Positions 1 through 9,431 of a stretch of 64,000 bases of DNA are shown piece after piece (position 1 is the first letter of the stretch; each line of letters opens with the position of its first letter). The notes beneath the pieces were generated by a model. That model ran no database searches. It saw only the letters and a list, made by a program, of their open reading frames with translations, and was not told the DNA's origin. This stretch comes from Roseburia faecis (GTDB lineage: Bacteria; Bacillota; Clostridia; Lachnospirales; Lachnospiraceae). The DNA is taken from positions 1 through 64,000 of the forward strand of contig NZ_CVRR01000048.1 of the NCBI RefSeq assembly GCF_001406815.1. The letters run 5' to 3'. Both the position numbers and the translations under genes were made by a program.

Positions 1-49
1 GGTATCCCAAGATAATAGCAATAATGGAAGAAATAGCTGCTTTTTTCAT
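1..49 (-). CDS. N-terminus of an exported or membrane protein (partial)
   Basis: An ATG at 49-47 reads leftwards off the window edge and gives MKKAAISSIIAIILGY, a charged N-terminus followed by a hydrophobic run, as in a signal peptide or first membrane segment. An AAAGGAG ribosome site lies 9 bases upstream (about 59-65) and a consensus promoter is at 159-187. Only 16 residues are visible, so the family cannot be named. Start and strand are well supported; function is unknown. Confidence 0.6.
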   Translation of the reverse strand, partial: MKKAAISSIIAIILGY

Positions 50-85
50 TTATTCGTACTCCTTTGTTAACTTCCGATTTTGAGA

Positions 86-130
86 TTATTTCTTAAATAG
101 CTCAGAATGTGAACCAAGGCGATAAAGCAT
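86..130 (-). CDS. Possible 14-residue leader peptide ORF
   Basis: Between the promoter at 159-187 and the exported protein starting at 49 there is a short reading frame, MLYRLGSHSELFKK, ending in TAA at 88-86. A GGAGG motif sits at 144-148, 13 bases from the ATG, or 10 bases from an in-frame TTG at 133-131. The family is not recognised. It could be a translated leader that influences the downstream gene, or chance. The strong ribosome site is the main support. Confidence 0.35.
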   Translation of the reverse strand: MLYRLGSHSELFKK

Positions 131-158
131 CAAAACAAGAACACCTCCATTCAAGTAT

Positions 159-187
159 AGTATACTCAAATGCACGTCTAATGTCAA
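159..187 (-). promoter_or_regulatory. Sigma-A promoter for the left-edge gene
   Basis: On the minus strand TTGACA (187-182) and TATACT (164-159) are separated by 17 bases, close to consensus. It would drive the 14-codon ORF at 130-86 and the exported protein starting at 49. Confidence 0.75.
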
Positions 188-310
188 CACACTGTCATTA
201 TATAAGATACATACCTAAAATGAAAAAGATGCAATTTCTGATTTTTATGGTATATTGGAAATAAAATGATGTGATCGTTTATGCATACACAAAACAGAAA
301 GGAGTCCGCC

Positions 311-613
311 ATGGATATAACAGGAGTAGGAAACCTATCATGTTTATATAATTATGGAATTTCGGACAGCGATACCAGACATGTCACAGGAAAAGAAAAC
401 GGCATCGGAAGCGTAGATGAAAATGGAAAACAGAAGGAATGCCAGACCTGTAAAAACCGCAAATATGTCGACGGATCAGATGAAGCAAATGTATCGTTTA
501 AGAGTGCCGCGCATGTTTCCTAAAAAGATTTAAAGGTAACCGATGGGATAAAGGCGCGGGAGGATCATGTGGATATGCAGGTGTAGGTGATGTATGTAGT
601 TTACACTGACTAA
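311..613 (+). pseudogene. Decayed gene with an SprA-like cysteine motif
   Basis: From the ATG at 311 (GGAG just upstream) the frame encodes about 70 residues ending in ECQTCKNRKYVDGSDE...VSFKSAAHVS and a stop at 521. The CxxC-RKYxDGSDE-VSFK pattern resembles the N-terminal part of SprA-related putative metalloproteases, which normally continue into an HExxH region. Here the frame meets TAA, then continues in the same frame with coding-like sequence (KDLKVTDGIKAREDHVDMQV, stop, VMYVVYTD, stop at 611-613). No HExxH is visible. Read as a remnant with a nonsense mutation and probably a deletion; a short functional 70-residue protein cannot be excluded. The family match is from memory of the motif. 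Confidence 0.5.
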
Positions 614-728
614 CGGGTATAACAGCTGTTGCCCTGTATGCACCAGTCAAAGTTGAAAATTGCATAAATGGCAGAAATATGTTACCATAAACATAGACTA
701 TTGACAGAAGGTATATGGAGTGGAAGCG

Positions 729-2399
729 ATGGAAAAACAGGAATTTTGCATGGAAAAATCTCAGATATTTCAGGAGATGATCAGTCGTATTTCAAAATTA
801 TCTCAGGACAGTTATTTAATGGTTACTGATATGCAGCATAATTTAACATTTGTTCCAGAAAGTACTGCAGAATTTCTGGGGATTCCATCGGGATGGTGTG
901 AAGACGGATATAAAATAGTGCTGGAAAAGAGCGTACACCCATATGACTGCCCGGAATATACGGAAGAGATGAAAAAACGTCTGCGGGGGATCAATCTGGA
1001 GAACGATCTGTACATCCGTATGGGAAAAGACAAAAAGTATGTGATGACGCAGATTATAACGGATATGATTTTAGAGCAGGGCAAGAACAGATATTTTATT
1101 GTTCTGCTTCGGAATCAGAATGTGATTCCGGAAATTGATCCGTTGACGGATCTTTATGGTCAGGTCAAATTTGAAAAAGATATTGTGGATTATATTCAGC
1201 AGGGACGAAAAGTAGCTGTTTTGGAAATTGAAATTGATCATATGAATGATATCAATATATTGTACGGAACAAATTACAGCGACCGGATTCAAAAGGTTCT
1301 TGCATACCGGTTTATTTACATGATGGATGCAGATAAAGCAGTTTATCGTATGGGAAATTCCAATTACGCATTTATTTTGAGGGATGCCAGCCGTGAAGAG
1401 GCTGCGGCATTTCTGGAGAAGATTCGTGCGCGGCTGGAGGAAAGTGTCGTCTTGGAAAACAACCATTTTGATTTGAAGATATATGCCAGCGGGATAATTC
1501 TTGATCATTATGAGGGAGAAATTTCCACGGTACAGAGTAAGCTGGAATATGTTTTAGGAAAAATGCGTACCAGACGGGATCACAAGTTAATGTTCTTTAA
1601 TGATCTGGTACAGATCAATGGGGACGTGGATCTGGATCTGATGAAGATAATTCATCAGTCTGTGCTGAACCAATGTGATGGATTTTATGTGGAGTATCAG
1701 CCTGTCGTACATGCACAGACAGGAGAGATTGCCGGAGCGGAAGCACTGGTCCGCTGGAAAAAAGAGCCATATGGTATTGTGCCACCGGGAATGTTTATTG
1801 ACTGGCTGGAAAGTAATCCATGTATGTATGATCTGGGAAATTTTGTTTTGAAACAGGCATTGACGGATGCTGTGGAGTTTCGAAAATCAAATCCGGATTT
1901 TTTTATTAATGTCAATATGTCCGCAAAACAGCTGGAAAGGAAAACGTTCTGTGGTGTTGTCATGGCATTGTTGAAAGAAACCGGTTTTCCGGCGGGGCAG
2001 TTGTGTCTGGAACTGACAGAGCGGTGTAGAAGCATGCCGGTCAGCGTTATGGAAGAAAAACTGTTGTACCTCAAACAACATGGAGTGAGACTTGCAATGG
2101 ATGATTACGGTACGGGAAGTGCATCTTCAAGTATCCTGCTGCAGACCCCGATGGATGAGATAAAGATTGACATGAGTTTTATCCGTGGAATTACGGATAA
2201 TCAGACCAAACAGGCACTGGTGCGCAGCATGGTTGATTTTGCAAATAAAGCGGATTTAAAGAGCTGCCTGGAAGGGGTAGAGGATGAAAAGCTGCAGAAT
2301 TATCTGCGTTCCTTTGGAGCCACATGGTTTCAGGGGTATTATTATTCCAGACCGGTTCAGGCAGCTGCAATGCAAAAATTGTTAAACATGGAAAATTGA
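729..2399 (+). CDS. EAL-domain c-di-GMP phosphodiesterase with degenerate GGDEF
   Basis: A 556-residue cytoplasmic signalling protein that probably hydrolyses cyclic di-GMP. Residues about 20-130 look like a PAS-type sensor; 135-290 are a GGDEF fold whose signature position reads GNSNY (209-213), so cyclase activity is unlikely; 300-550 are an EAL domain. The EAL catalytic set appears intact: EAL (338-340), the Asn of NVNMSA, ELTE, DDYGTG (458-463), KID, EGVE and QGYYYSRP. A GTG at 720 is in frame, but GGAG at 717-720 is well spaced for the ATG at 729. No membrane segment is seen. It converges with the DeoR gene, with only three bases between the stops. Confidence 0.9.
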   Translation: MEKQEFCMEKSQIFQEMISRISKLSQDSYLMVTDMQHNLTFVPESTAEFLGIPSGWCEDGYKIVLEKSVHPYDCPEYTEEMKKRLRGINLENDLYIRMGKDKKYVMTQIITDMILEQGKNRYFIVLLRNQNVIPEIDPLTDLYGQVKFEKDIVDYIQQGRKVAVLEIEIDHMNDINILYGTNYSDRIQKVLAYRFIYMMDADKAVYRMGNSNYAFILRDASREEAAAFLEKIRARLEESVVLENNHFDLKIYASGIILDHYEGEISTVQSKLEYVLGKMRTRRDHKLMFFNDLVQINGDVDLDLMKIIHQSVLNQCDGFYVEYQPVVHAQTGEIAGAEALVRWKKEPYGIVPPGMFIDWLESNPCMYDLGNFVLKQALTDAVEFRKSNPDFFINVNMSAKQLERKTFCGVVMALLKETGFPAGQLCLELTERCRSMPVSVMEEKLLYLKQHGVRLAMDDYGTGSASSSILLQTPMDEIKIDMSFIRGITDNQTKQALVRSMVDFANKADLKSCLEGVEDEKLQNYLRSFGATWFQGYYYSRPVQAAAMQKLLNMEN

Positions 2400-2402
2400 T
2401 AA

Positions 2403-3188
2403 TTAGTCGGTGATGAGCAGATCAACGCCGGCTTTTTCATAGATTTCTTTTGTATTTTCGGATAATCCGGAGTCGGTGATTACCAGATTCAGATCATCAA
2501 TAGAGGCATAGCTGGAGATGGATGAGGTGTCAAATTTGGTGTGGTCAATCAATGCAATTGTTTTAGCAGAAGCCTTGATACACATGCGTTTTAAATCTGC
2601 TTCGTAGATACTGAAATCGGTAAGTCCGTTTTCAACGGAGAAGCCGCGTGCAGAGACAAATGCAATGTCCGTATGAATTTTCTGTAGCAGATCCACACCG
2701 AGGAGACCTTCAATGGAAGAAGAGGCAGAGGTAACGATTCCACCGGTCAGGATAACGGTGATCCCGGGGATATCCTTCAGAGCCAGTGCAAGGTCAATGC
2801 CGTTTGTGATAACGGTAAGTTCTGTAAAGCCGGTCAGTTTCATGCCAAGTGTATAGGCAGTGGAGCTGGCATCTAAAAAGATGCACATGTGATCTTTTAC
2901 CATGTGGATGGCATTTGCAGCAATTGCCTCTTTTTCTTTTTTATTTTCCAGTGCACGTTCATGAAAGAAATAGGCTTTTCCGGTAAGTTCTTTATTGTCT
3001 GCGGAGTTATCGTGGTAGAGTGCGCCTCCATGTGTTTTGGTCAGAAGTTTTTCTTTATCCATCTGGTTTAAATCGGTACGGATGGTTGTGGTGGAAACTC
3101 CAAGCATTTCACTGAGTTCATTTGTGGTTGCTTTTCGGTTTTGTTTCAAATATTCCAATATAAGTTTCTGACGTTCTAATTGCAGCAT
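2403..3188 (-). CDS. DeoR-family transcriptional regulator
   Basis: A 261-residue repressor-type protein. The N-terminus carries the DeoR winged helix (ERQKLILEYL, then TTNELSEMLGVSTTTIRTDL at about 21-40), followed by the sugar-phosphate isomerase-like DeoRC sensor domain (ITNGIDLAL, LTGGIV, DHTKFD). Such proteins usually respond to a phosphorylated sugar intermediate. No sugar operon lies beside it; the divergent neighbour is the polyphosphate phosphotransferase, so the target cannot be read from context. AAAGGAG lies rather far (14 bases) from the ATG. Two TTTCG motifs lie in the divergent intergenic region 3189-3370, a possible operator, unproven. Confidence 0.9.
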   Translation of the reverse strand: MLQLERQKLILEYLKQNRKATTNELSEMLGVSTTTIRTDLNQMDKEKLLTKTHGGALYHDNSADNKELTGKAYFFHERALENKKEKEAIAANAIHMVKDHMCIFLDASSTAYTLGMKLTGFTELTVITNGIDLALALKDIPGITVILTGGIVTSASSSIEGLLGVDLLQKIHTDIAFVSARGFSVENGLTDFSIYEADLKRMCIKASAKTIALIDHTKFDTSSISSYASIDDLNLVITDSGLSENTKEIYEKAGVDLLITD

Positions 3189-3370
3189 GATGATTTTTTA
3201 TACTCCTTTATATTTACGAAAACACAGATTTCGAAAGTTTATATATAGGATACTATACATCGGAATTGCATTTTTTGCCAGTGAAAAGTGAAAACAAAAA
3301 AATTGGCAAAGAAGTGGATGAAAATCAGCAGCTGTGGTATGATAAGAAAAAAGCATAAGGAGGGGTTTTT

Positions 3371-4840
3371 ATGCTAAAAGAGTGGGAAAAATCCGAAAAA
3401 CCATCGGAGGAGGAAATTAAGGCACGGCTGGAAGCGGTAAAAGAGAAACTGGCACGGCAGCAGCTTTTGATCAAAGAGAAGAAAGTACCGGTTCTTGTTG
3501 TGCTTGAAGGCTGGGGAACGGCCGGAAAAGGTTATGCAATCGGCCAGATCATCCAGAATATTGATCCGCGTTTCTTTAAGGTGGTATCGATGCAGAAAAA
3601 GACGGAGGATGACAAGAGAAAACCGTTTTTGTACCGGCATTTTGTCAAAATTCCGGAAGCCGGACAGTTTGTATTTCTGGATACGGCATGGATGGATGAG
3701 ATTACGGAGGAGCGTCTGCACGGAACCATTTCCGAGGATGTATATGCCAACCGGATTGAAAGTGTCCGCCGGTTTGAACGGCAGCTTACAGACAATGGCT
3801 ATCTGGTCATGAAATTCTTTCTGCATATTTCAAAAAAGGAACAGTCACGGCGTATTGCACAGCTGGAGCATCAGAAGGACACAACATGGCGTGTCAGCAA
3901 AAAAGATCTGTGGCAGAATGAACATTATGAGAAATGTATGGATGTATTTTCCGGATATCTGAAAAATACAAATATGCCATCCGCACCCTGGTATATCATT
4001 GATGCAAAGTCCAGAAAATGGACAGAAGTACAGATTCTTGAGACGCTTACCCAGGGGATTGAGATTGCTCTGAGCAATCACCAGATGGTGGTTCCGCTTC
4101 TGCAGAATGTATTTCCGTTGAAAAAAATGCCGCTTCTTTGTGACATTCCGTTGGACAAGTGTATGGAGGAGGATGTCTATAAAAAGGAATTAAAGCAGCT
4201 TCAGCAGAGACTTGGAGAACTGCACAATCGTCTGTATCGTAAGAAAGTGCCGGTCATCATTGCCTATGAAGGGTGGGATGCAGCCGGAAAAGGCGGAAAT
4301 ATCAAGCGGATTACGGGAGCACTTGATCCGCGTGGATATGAGGTTCATCCGATTGCAAGTCCCGAGCCGCATGAGAAAGCAAGACATTATCTGTGGCGTT
4401 TCTGGACAAGGCTTCCGCGTACCGGGCATATTGCAATCTTTGACCGAACGTGGTATGGGCGTGTGATGGTCGAACGTCTGGAAGGGTTTTGCAGCGAGAA
4501 TGACTGGATGCGTGCGTACAATGAAATTAATGAGTTTGAGAAGGAACTGCACGACTGGGGAGCCGTGATCATCAAATTCTGGGTGCAGATCGACAAAGAT
4601 ACGCAGCTTGCCCGTTTTACCGATCGGCAGAATACGCCCGAAAAGCAATGGAAGATTACAGAGGAAGACTGGCGCAACCGTGATAAGTGGGATGCGTATG
4701 AGGGGGCAGTCAATGAGATGATTCAAAAGACGAGCACTACCTATGCACCGTGGCATATCTTAGAATCCGTAGATAAAAAATATGCACGGATCAAAGCATT
4801 AAGGATCGTGATTGCTGAACTGGAAAAAGTGTTAGACTGA
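3371..4840 (+). CDS. pap: Polyphosphate:AMP phosphotransferase (two-domain PPK2)
   Basis: A 489-residue protein built of two tandem PPK2 domains, the architecture of polyphosphate:AMP phosphotransferases, which make ADP from AMP using polyphosphate. The C-terminal domain carries the full motifs: EGWDAAGKGG (Walker A), ASPEPHEKARHYLWRFW, and FDRTWYGRVMVER (Walker B and lid). The N-terminal copy has EGWGTAGKG but FLDTAWMDE in place of FDRxWY, so it is probably structural rather than catalytic. AGGAGGGG precedes the ATG. It is monocistronic, between a divergent DeoR gene and a bidirectional terminator. Likely role: energy and nucleotide buffering. Domain identity is firm; substrate preference is inferred from architecture. 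Confidence 0.9.
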   Translation: MLKEWEKSEKPSEEEIKARLEAVKEKLARQQLLIKEKKVPVLVVLEGWGTAGKGYAIGQIIQNIDPRFFKVVSMQKKTEDDKRKPFLYRHFVKIPEAGQFVFLDTAWMDEITEERLHGTISEDVYANRIESVRRFERQLTDNGYLVMKFFLHISKKEQSRRIAQLEHQKDTTWRVSKKDLWQNEHYEKCMDVFSGYLKNTNMPSAPWYIIDAKSRKWTEVQILETLTQGIEIALSNHQMVVPLLQNVFPLKKMPLLCDIPLDKCMEEDVYKKELKQLQQRLGELHNRLYRKKVPVIIAYEGWDAAGKGGNIKRITGALDPRGYEVHPIASPEPHEKARHYLWRFWTRLPRTGHIAIFDRTWYGRVMVERLEGFCSENDWMRAYNEINEFEKELHDWGAVIIKFWVQIDKDTQLARFTDRQNTPEKQWKITEEDWRNRDKWDAYEGAVNEMIQKTSTTYAPWHILESVDKKYARIKALRIVIAELEKVLD

Positions 4841-4853
4841 CTGGAAAAATAAA

Positions 4854-4900
4854 AAAGGAATACCCCGGCAAACGGAATTTCCGTTGCCGGGGTATTTTTG
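4854..4900. terminator. Bidirectional intrinsic terminator
   Basis: A GC-rich stem built from TACCCCGGCAA and TTGCCGGGGTA (about 4861-4894) with an inner ACGGAATTTCCG extension. T-runs follow on both strands (TTTTT on plus; TTCCTTTTTT on minus). It sits between the convergent phosphotransferase and the large activase gene and serves both. Confidence 0.85.
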
Positions 4901-4925
4901 CGACTTATGATGAAACATCGCAGAA

Positions 4926-7900
4926 TTATGAATTTGTTTTTTTCAGGTTTTTCTGTGCTGTAGAAAGCATCAGCTTGATACGGTTGAGCTGGTTAACTTC
5001 CGATGCACCCGGATCATAATCGATTGCAACGATATTTGCGCCCGGATATTCGTGACGAATTTCCTTAATGACACCTTTACCGACGATATGGTTTGGCAGG
5101 CAGGCAAATGGCTGCGCACAGACGATGTTGGTTGCTCCCTGTGCAATCAGTTCAAGCATTTCTCCAGTTAAGAACCAGCCTTCGCCGGTCTGGTTACCGC
5201 AGGAGACGATATGCTCTGCCTGTTTTGCCAGATCCTGAATATATGCAGTTGGCTCAAAATGTTTACTCTTTGCAAGTTCATCCCTTGCATCCTTGCGCAG
5301 CCACTCAAAGAAGCGGATGAGCATATTGTTGATGCGCTTGGATTTTGCGGTAGCTCCAAGATAATCCGCCTTGAAATTCTGATTGTAGCAGCAGTACAGT
5401 AAGAAATCGGTCAGATCCGGTACGACTGCCTCAGCGCCTTCGGATTCGAGCAGATCCACAATATAGTTGTTGGCAGCCGGAAGGAACTTGACAAGGATCT
5501 CTCCAACCACACCGACACGCGGCTTTTTCTCATCCGTCATTGGCAGATTGTCAAAGTCGCGGATGATCTGACGGCACATTTTGCGATATTTACGGTGGGA
5601 CAGAATCTTGGTGTTGCCAACAAAGTCAATGACACGTTTTTTCCATTTTTCGTGTAATGCGTTGGCAGATCCCGGTACCTTTTCGTATGGGCGCACACGG
5701 TAGAGACAGCGCATGAAGATGTCTCCGAATTCCAGAGCGTACAGACCATGCTGGATCAGGCTTGGTGTGAGTTTAAATCCCGGATTTTTCTCCAGACCGA
5801 CCATGTTGATGGAGATGACCGGAATATCCGGGTGGCCGGCTTTGGTCAGTGCGCGGCGGATAAATCCAATGTAGTTGGTCGCACGACAGCCACCACCGGT
5901 CTGTGAGATCAGGATTGCTGTTTTGCTCAGGTCATATTTGCCGGACATTACCGCACTCATAATCTGTCCGATGACAATCAGGGACGGATAACATGCATCG
6001 TTATTTACATACTTTAAACCGACATCGACACATTCTCTGGCCGGAATATCTGGGATGACCAGATTGTAGCCTGCGGCACGGAATGCCGGAACGAGAAGTT
6101 CAAAATGGATCGGTGACATCTGTGGACAGATGATGGTGTAATCTTTACGCATTTCCTCGGTAAAGATAACGCGCTCGTAATTTGCCGGCTTGATTTCGCG
6201 TTTTTCATGTTTTTTCTCTTTGACACGAATTGCAGCCAGAAGCGAACGGATACGGATACGGGCAGCACCGAGGTTGTTGACTTCATCAATCTTTAAGCAT
6301 GTATAAATTTTTCCAGAATTGGTCAGAATATCGCTGACACAGTCGGTTGTTACGGCATCCAGTCCGCAGCCGAAGGAGTTCAGCTGGATGAGGTCCAGAT
6401 CATCCCTGGTCTTAACGTAGTTTGCGGCGGAGTACAGCCGGCTGTGGTACATCCACTGATCCATGACAATAAGCGGGCGTTCCAGATTCCCCAGATGGGA
6501 AATGGAATCTTCTGTCAGTACACACATACCGTAGGAAGTAATCATTTCTGGAATACCGTGATTGATTTCCGGATCAACATGGTATGGACGACCGGCCAGC
6601 ACGATACCGCGGCGATGGTGTTCTTCCATATATTTCAATACTTCTTCGCCCTTCTTCTGCATCTCCAGACGGGTCATGGCAAGTTCTTTCCAGCCTTCGG
6701 ATACGGCATCACGTACTTCGGCTTCCGGAATATGGAATTCTTTCTTAAAACAGTCTACGAGCTGTTTGGAAAGGACTTCTTCGTTTGTAAACGCCATGAA
6801 CGGGTTTAAGAACCGCATCTGTCCACTTGTAATTTCTTCAACATTGTTTTTAATGTTTTCGGAATAAGAAGTTACGATCGGGCAGTTGTAGTGGTTGTTT
6901 GCATCCGGAAACTCGTTGCGCTCGTAAGGAATCGCCGGATAGAAAATAAAATCTACATTCTGGTGGATCAGCCAGGAAATATGACCGTGCGCCAGTTTCG
7001 CCGGGTAGCATTCGGATTCGCTTGGAATAGAATCAATGCCGAGTTCGTAGATTTTTCGTGTGGACTGCGGAGAGAGAACCACACGGAAACCGAGCTTCTT
7101 AAAGAACGTTGCCCAGAACGGATAGTTTTCATACATGTTCAGTACACGCGGAAGTCCGACGGTCCCGCGGGTTGCTTCGGCTTCTGACAGAGGTTCATAA
7201 GCAAAAATACGTTTGTTCTTATATTCGAAGAGGTTTGGAATATTCTCTTTGTTTTTTTCTTTTCCAAGTCCGCGCTCACAGCGGTTTCCGGTAATATACT
7301 GACGGTTGTCTGAAAACTTATTGATCGTCAGCAGACAGTGGTTTGTACATCCCTGGCAGCGTGCAAGCTTGGTAGTGTAGGACAGTTTATTGATCTGTTC
7401 AATGGACAGCATCGTCGTCTGATAGCCGGCTTCGTGACGTTCGCGGGCAATCAGTGCGGCACCGAAAGCACCCATGATTCCGGCAATGTCCGGACGGGTT
7501 GCGTGGACACCGGCAATTTTTTCAAAACTGCGCAGAACGGCGTCATTGTAGAAAGTACCACCCTGAACAACAATATTTTCTCCCAGATCTTTGGCATCGG
7601 ACAGTTTGATCACCTTAAATAATGCGTTTTTGATTACAGAGTAGGCAAGTCCGGCAGAGATATCGGCAACGGAGGCGCCTTCCTTTTGTGCCTGTTTTAC
7701 CTTTGAGTTCATAAATACGGTACAGCGGGTACCAAGATCAATCGGATGCTTGGCAAACAGTGCTTCTTTGGCGAAATCCTGCACCGTGAAGTTTAAGGAT
7801 TTTGCAAAAGTTTCAATGAAAGAACCGCAGCCGGAAGAACATGCTTCGTTTAACTGAACCGAATCTACGGTCTGGTTCTTGATCTTGATGCATTTCATGT

Positions 7901-9179
7901 CCTGACCGCCGATGTCTAAAATACAGTCAACTTTTGGATCAAAGAAAGCGGCGGCATAGTAATGGGCGACGGTTTCTACCTCGCCGTCATCAAGCATCAA
8001 TGCAGCTTTCAAAAGAGCTTCCCCGTATCCGGTGGAGCAGGAGTGTACAATGTGCGCACTCTCCGGAAGCAGACGGTAAATTTCCTGAATGGAACGGATG
8101 GCAGTTGCAAGCGGGCTTCCGTTATTGTTGTCATAGAATGAATACAGAAGTTTTCCGTCCTCGCTGACAAGTGCGATCTTTGTTGTCGTGGAACCTGCGT
8201 CAATACCGAGATAGCAGTTTCCGGAATAGTTTTTCAGGTCACCGGTTTCTACATGATTGTTTCCGTGCCGGCTGGTAAAAGCATCGTAATCTTCCTGGCT
8301 GGCAAACAGCGGGTCCAGACGGGCAACTTCAAACTCCAGCTTAATGCCGGTGGAAAGACGCTGCTGCAGAGATCCTAAAGTGGTCTCTACGTCTTCTTTA
8401 TAATTTAATGCGGAACCGATCGCTGCAAACAGATGCGAATTTTCCGGTGTAATTGCGTGCTCATCATCGAGATTTAACGTGCGGATAAACGCTGCTTTCA
8501 GTTCGGATAAAAAGTGCAGAGGACCACCGAGAAATGCCACATGTCCGCGGATCGGTTTACCACAGGCAAGTCCACTGATCGTCTGATTGACAACCGCCTG
8601 GAAAATAGAGGCAGACAGATCTTCGCGAGTTGCACCCTCATTGATGAGCGGCTGGATATCTGTCTTGGCAAATACACCACAGCGCGCTGCAATCGGATAG
8701 ATTGCTTTATAATTTTTGGCATATTCATTTAATCCGGAAGCATCGGTCTGGATCAGGGATGCCATCTGATCAATGAATGAACCTGTACCGCCGGCACAGA
8801 TACCGTTCATACGCTGTTCGACATTACCGCCTTCAAAATAGATGATCTTGGCATCTTCTCCGCCGAGCTCGATTGCAACATCGGTCTGTGGCGCATAATG
8901 AGTGAGAGCAGTGGATACTGCAATAACCTCCTGCGTAAACGGAACCTCCAGATGCTTTGCAAGGGTCAGTCCGCCTGATCCGGTAATAACAGGAGAAACA
9001 GAAAGATCCCCCAGTTCGTTGGATGCTTTGGCAATTAAGGACGCCAGTGTCTCCTGAATATTTGCAAAATGACGCTCGTAATCGGAAAACAGGATGTTGT
9101 CCTGTGAGTCGAGGATTGCAATTTTGACGGTGGTGGAACCGATATCAATTCCAAGTTTATGTAACTGCTTGTCACTCAT
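4926..9179 (-). CDS. Acyl-CoA dehydratase activase fused to dehydratase-like region
   Basis: A 1417-residue protein. Two ASKHA-fold activase domains come first (about 1-265, [14 protein letters not shown]; about 325-590, [14 protein letters not shown]). Each keeps the two cysteine motifs that in HgdC-type activators bind a [4Fe-4S] cluster: [10 protein letters not shown] and [10 protein letters not shown], then [10 protein letters not shown] and [11 protein letters not shown] Cys-rich stretch (CQGCTNHC...RCERGLG) leads into a DUF2229-like and HgdB-like half. The family couples ATP hydrolysis to low-potential electron transfer; the partner or substrate of this giant form is not established. 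A start at 9194 is possible, but GGAGGT is ideally spaced for the ATG at 9179. No hydroxyacyl-CoA pathway genes are nearby. Confidence 0.85.
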   Translation of the reverse strand: MSDKQLHKLGIDIGSTTVKIAILDSQDNILFSDYERHFANIQETLASLIAKASNELGDLSVSPVITGSGGLTLAKHLEVPFTQEVIAVSTALTHYAPQTDVAIELGGEDAKIIYFEGGNVEQRMNGICAGGTGSFIDQMASLIQTDASGLNEYAKNYKAIYPIAARCGVFAKTDIQPLINEGATREDLSASIFQAVVNQTISGLACGKPIRGHVAFLGGPLHFLSELKAAFIRTLNLDDEHAITPENSHLFAAIGSALNYKEDVETTLGSLQQRLSTGIKLEFEVARLDPLFASQEDYDAFTSRHGNNHVETGDLKNYSGNCYLGIDAGSTTTKIALVSEDGKLLYSFYDNNNGSPLATAIRSIQEIYRLLPESAHIVHSCSTGYGEALLKAALMLDDGEVETVAHYYAAAFFDPKVDCILDIGGQDMKCIKIKNQTVDSVQLNEACSSGCGSFIETFAKSLNFTVQDFAKEALFAKHPIDLGTRCTVFMNSKVKQAQKEGASVADISAGLAYSVIKNALFKVIKLSDAKDLGENIVVQGGTFYNDAVLRSFEKIAGVHATRPDIAGIMGAFGAALIARERHEAGYQTTMLSIEQINKLSYTTKLARCQGCTNHCLLTINKFSDNRQYITGNRCERGLGKEKNKENIPNLFEYKNKRIFAYEPLSEAEATRGTVGLPRVLNMYENYPFWATFFKKLGFRVVLSPQSTRKIYELGIDSIPSESECYPAKLAHGHISWLIHQNVDFIFYPAIPYERNEFPDANNHYNCPIVTSYSENIKNNVEEITSGQMRFLNPFMAFTNEEVLSKQLVDCFKKEFHIPEAEVRDAVSEGWKELAMTRLEMQKKGEEVLKYMEEHHRRGIVLAGRPYHVDPEINHGIPEMITSYGMCVLTEDSISHLGNLERPLIVMDQWMYHSRLYSAANYVKTRDDLDLIQLNSFGCGLDAVTTDCVSDILTNSGKIYTCLKIDEVNNLGAARIRIRSLLAAIRVKEKKHEKREIKPANYERVIFTEEMRKDYTIICPQMSPIHFELLVPAFRAAGYNLVIPDIPARECVDVGLKYVNNDACYPSLIVIGQIMSAVMSGKYDLSKTAILISQTGGGCRATNYIGFIRRALTKAGHPDIPVISINMVGLEKNPGFKLTPSLIQHGLYALEFGDIFMRCLYRVRPYEKVPGSANALHEKWKKRVIDFVGNTKILSHRKYRKMCRQIIRDFDNLPMTDEKKPRVGVVGEILVKFLPAANNYIVDLLESEGAEAVVPDLTDFLLYCCYNQNFKADYLGATAKSKRINNMLIRFFEWLRKDARDELAKSKHFEPTAYIQDLAKQAEHIVSCGNQTGEGWFLTGEMLELIAQGATNIVCAQPFACLPNHIVGKGVIKEIRHEYPGANIVAIDYDPGASEVNQLNRIKLMLSTAQKNLKKTNS

Positions 9180-9250
9180 AAATGTAACCTCCATGTGTAA
9201 GTAACTAAACTTATTATAAATAAGTATGATTTCAAAACAAAACCTAAAAC

Positions 9251-9279
9251 ATTATACGACAAGAATTGACAAAAGACAA
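9251..9279 (-). promoter_or_regulatory. Promoter for the activase gene
   Basis: On the minus strand TATAAT (9256-9251) is preceded at 17 bases by TTGTCT (9279-9274), a 4/6 match to the -35 consensus. It gives a leader of about 65 bases before the ATG at 9179. Confidence 0.5.
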
Positions 9280-9331
9280 CGACTGAAAACATAAAGATTT
9301 TATAAAATGTTGGAAAGAACGTGCCGCTGCG

Positions 9332-9361
9332 TTGACAAGAGGGATTTGAAAACCGTATAAT
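9332..9361 (+). promoter_or_regulatory. Sigma-A promoter for the rhomboid-like gene
   Basis: TTGACA (9332-9337) and TATAAT (9356-9361) with an 18-base spacer, both perfect hexamers, pointing at the gene starting at 9432. Confidence 0.75.
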
Positions 9362-9431
9362 TGGTTGACAGAAAGGTCAGAAGTGACCGTAACCATACAT
9401 ACACTATTCTATGTAGACAGGAGACAGATTT

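Noticed and set aside
701-706. TTGACA as a promoter for the EAL gene
   Set aside because: It is only 23 bases before the start codon, leaving no room for a -10 and leader.
4190-4756. Long minus-strand open frame inside the polyphosphate phosphotransferase gene
   Set aside because: It mirrors a strongly conserved coding region, has no ribosome site and no recognisable family; an antisense shadow.
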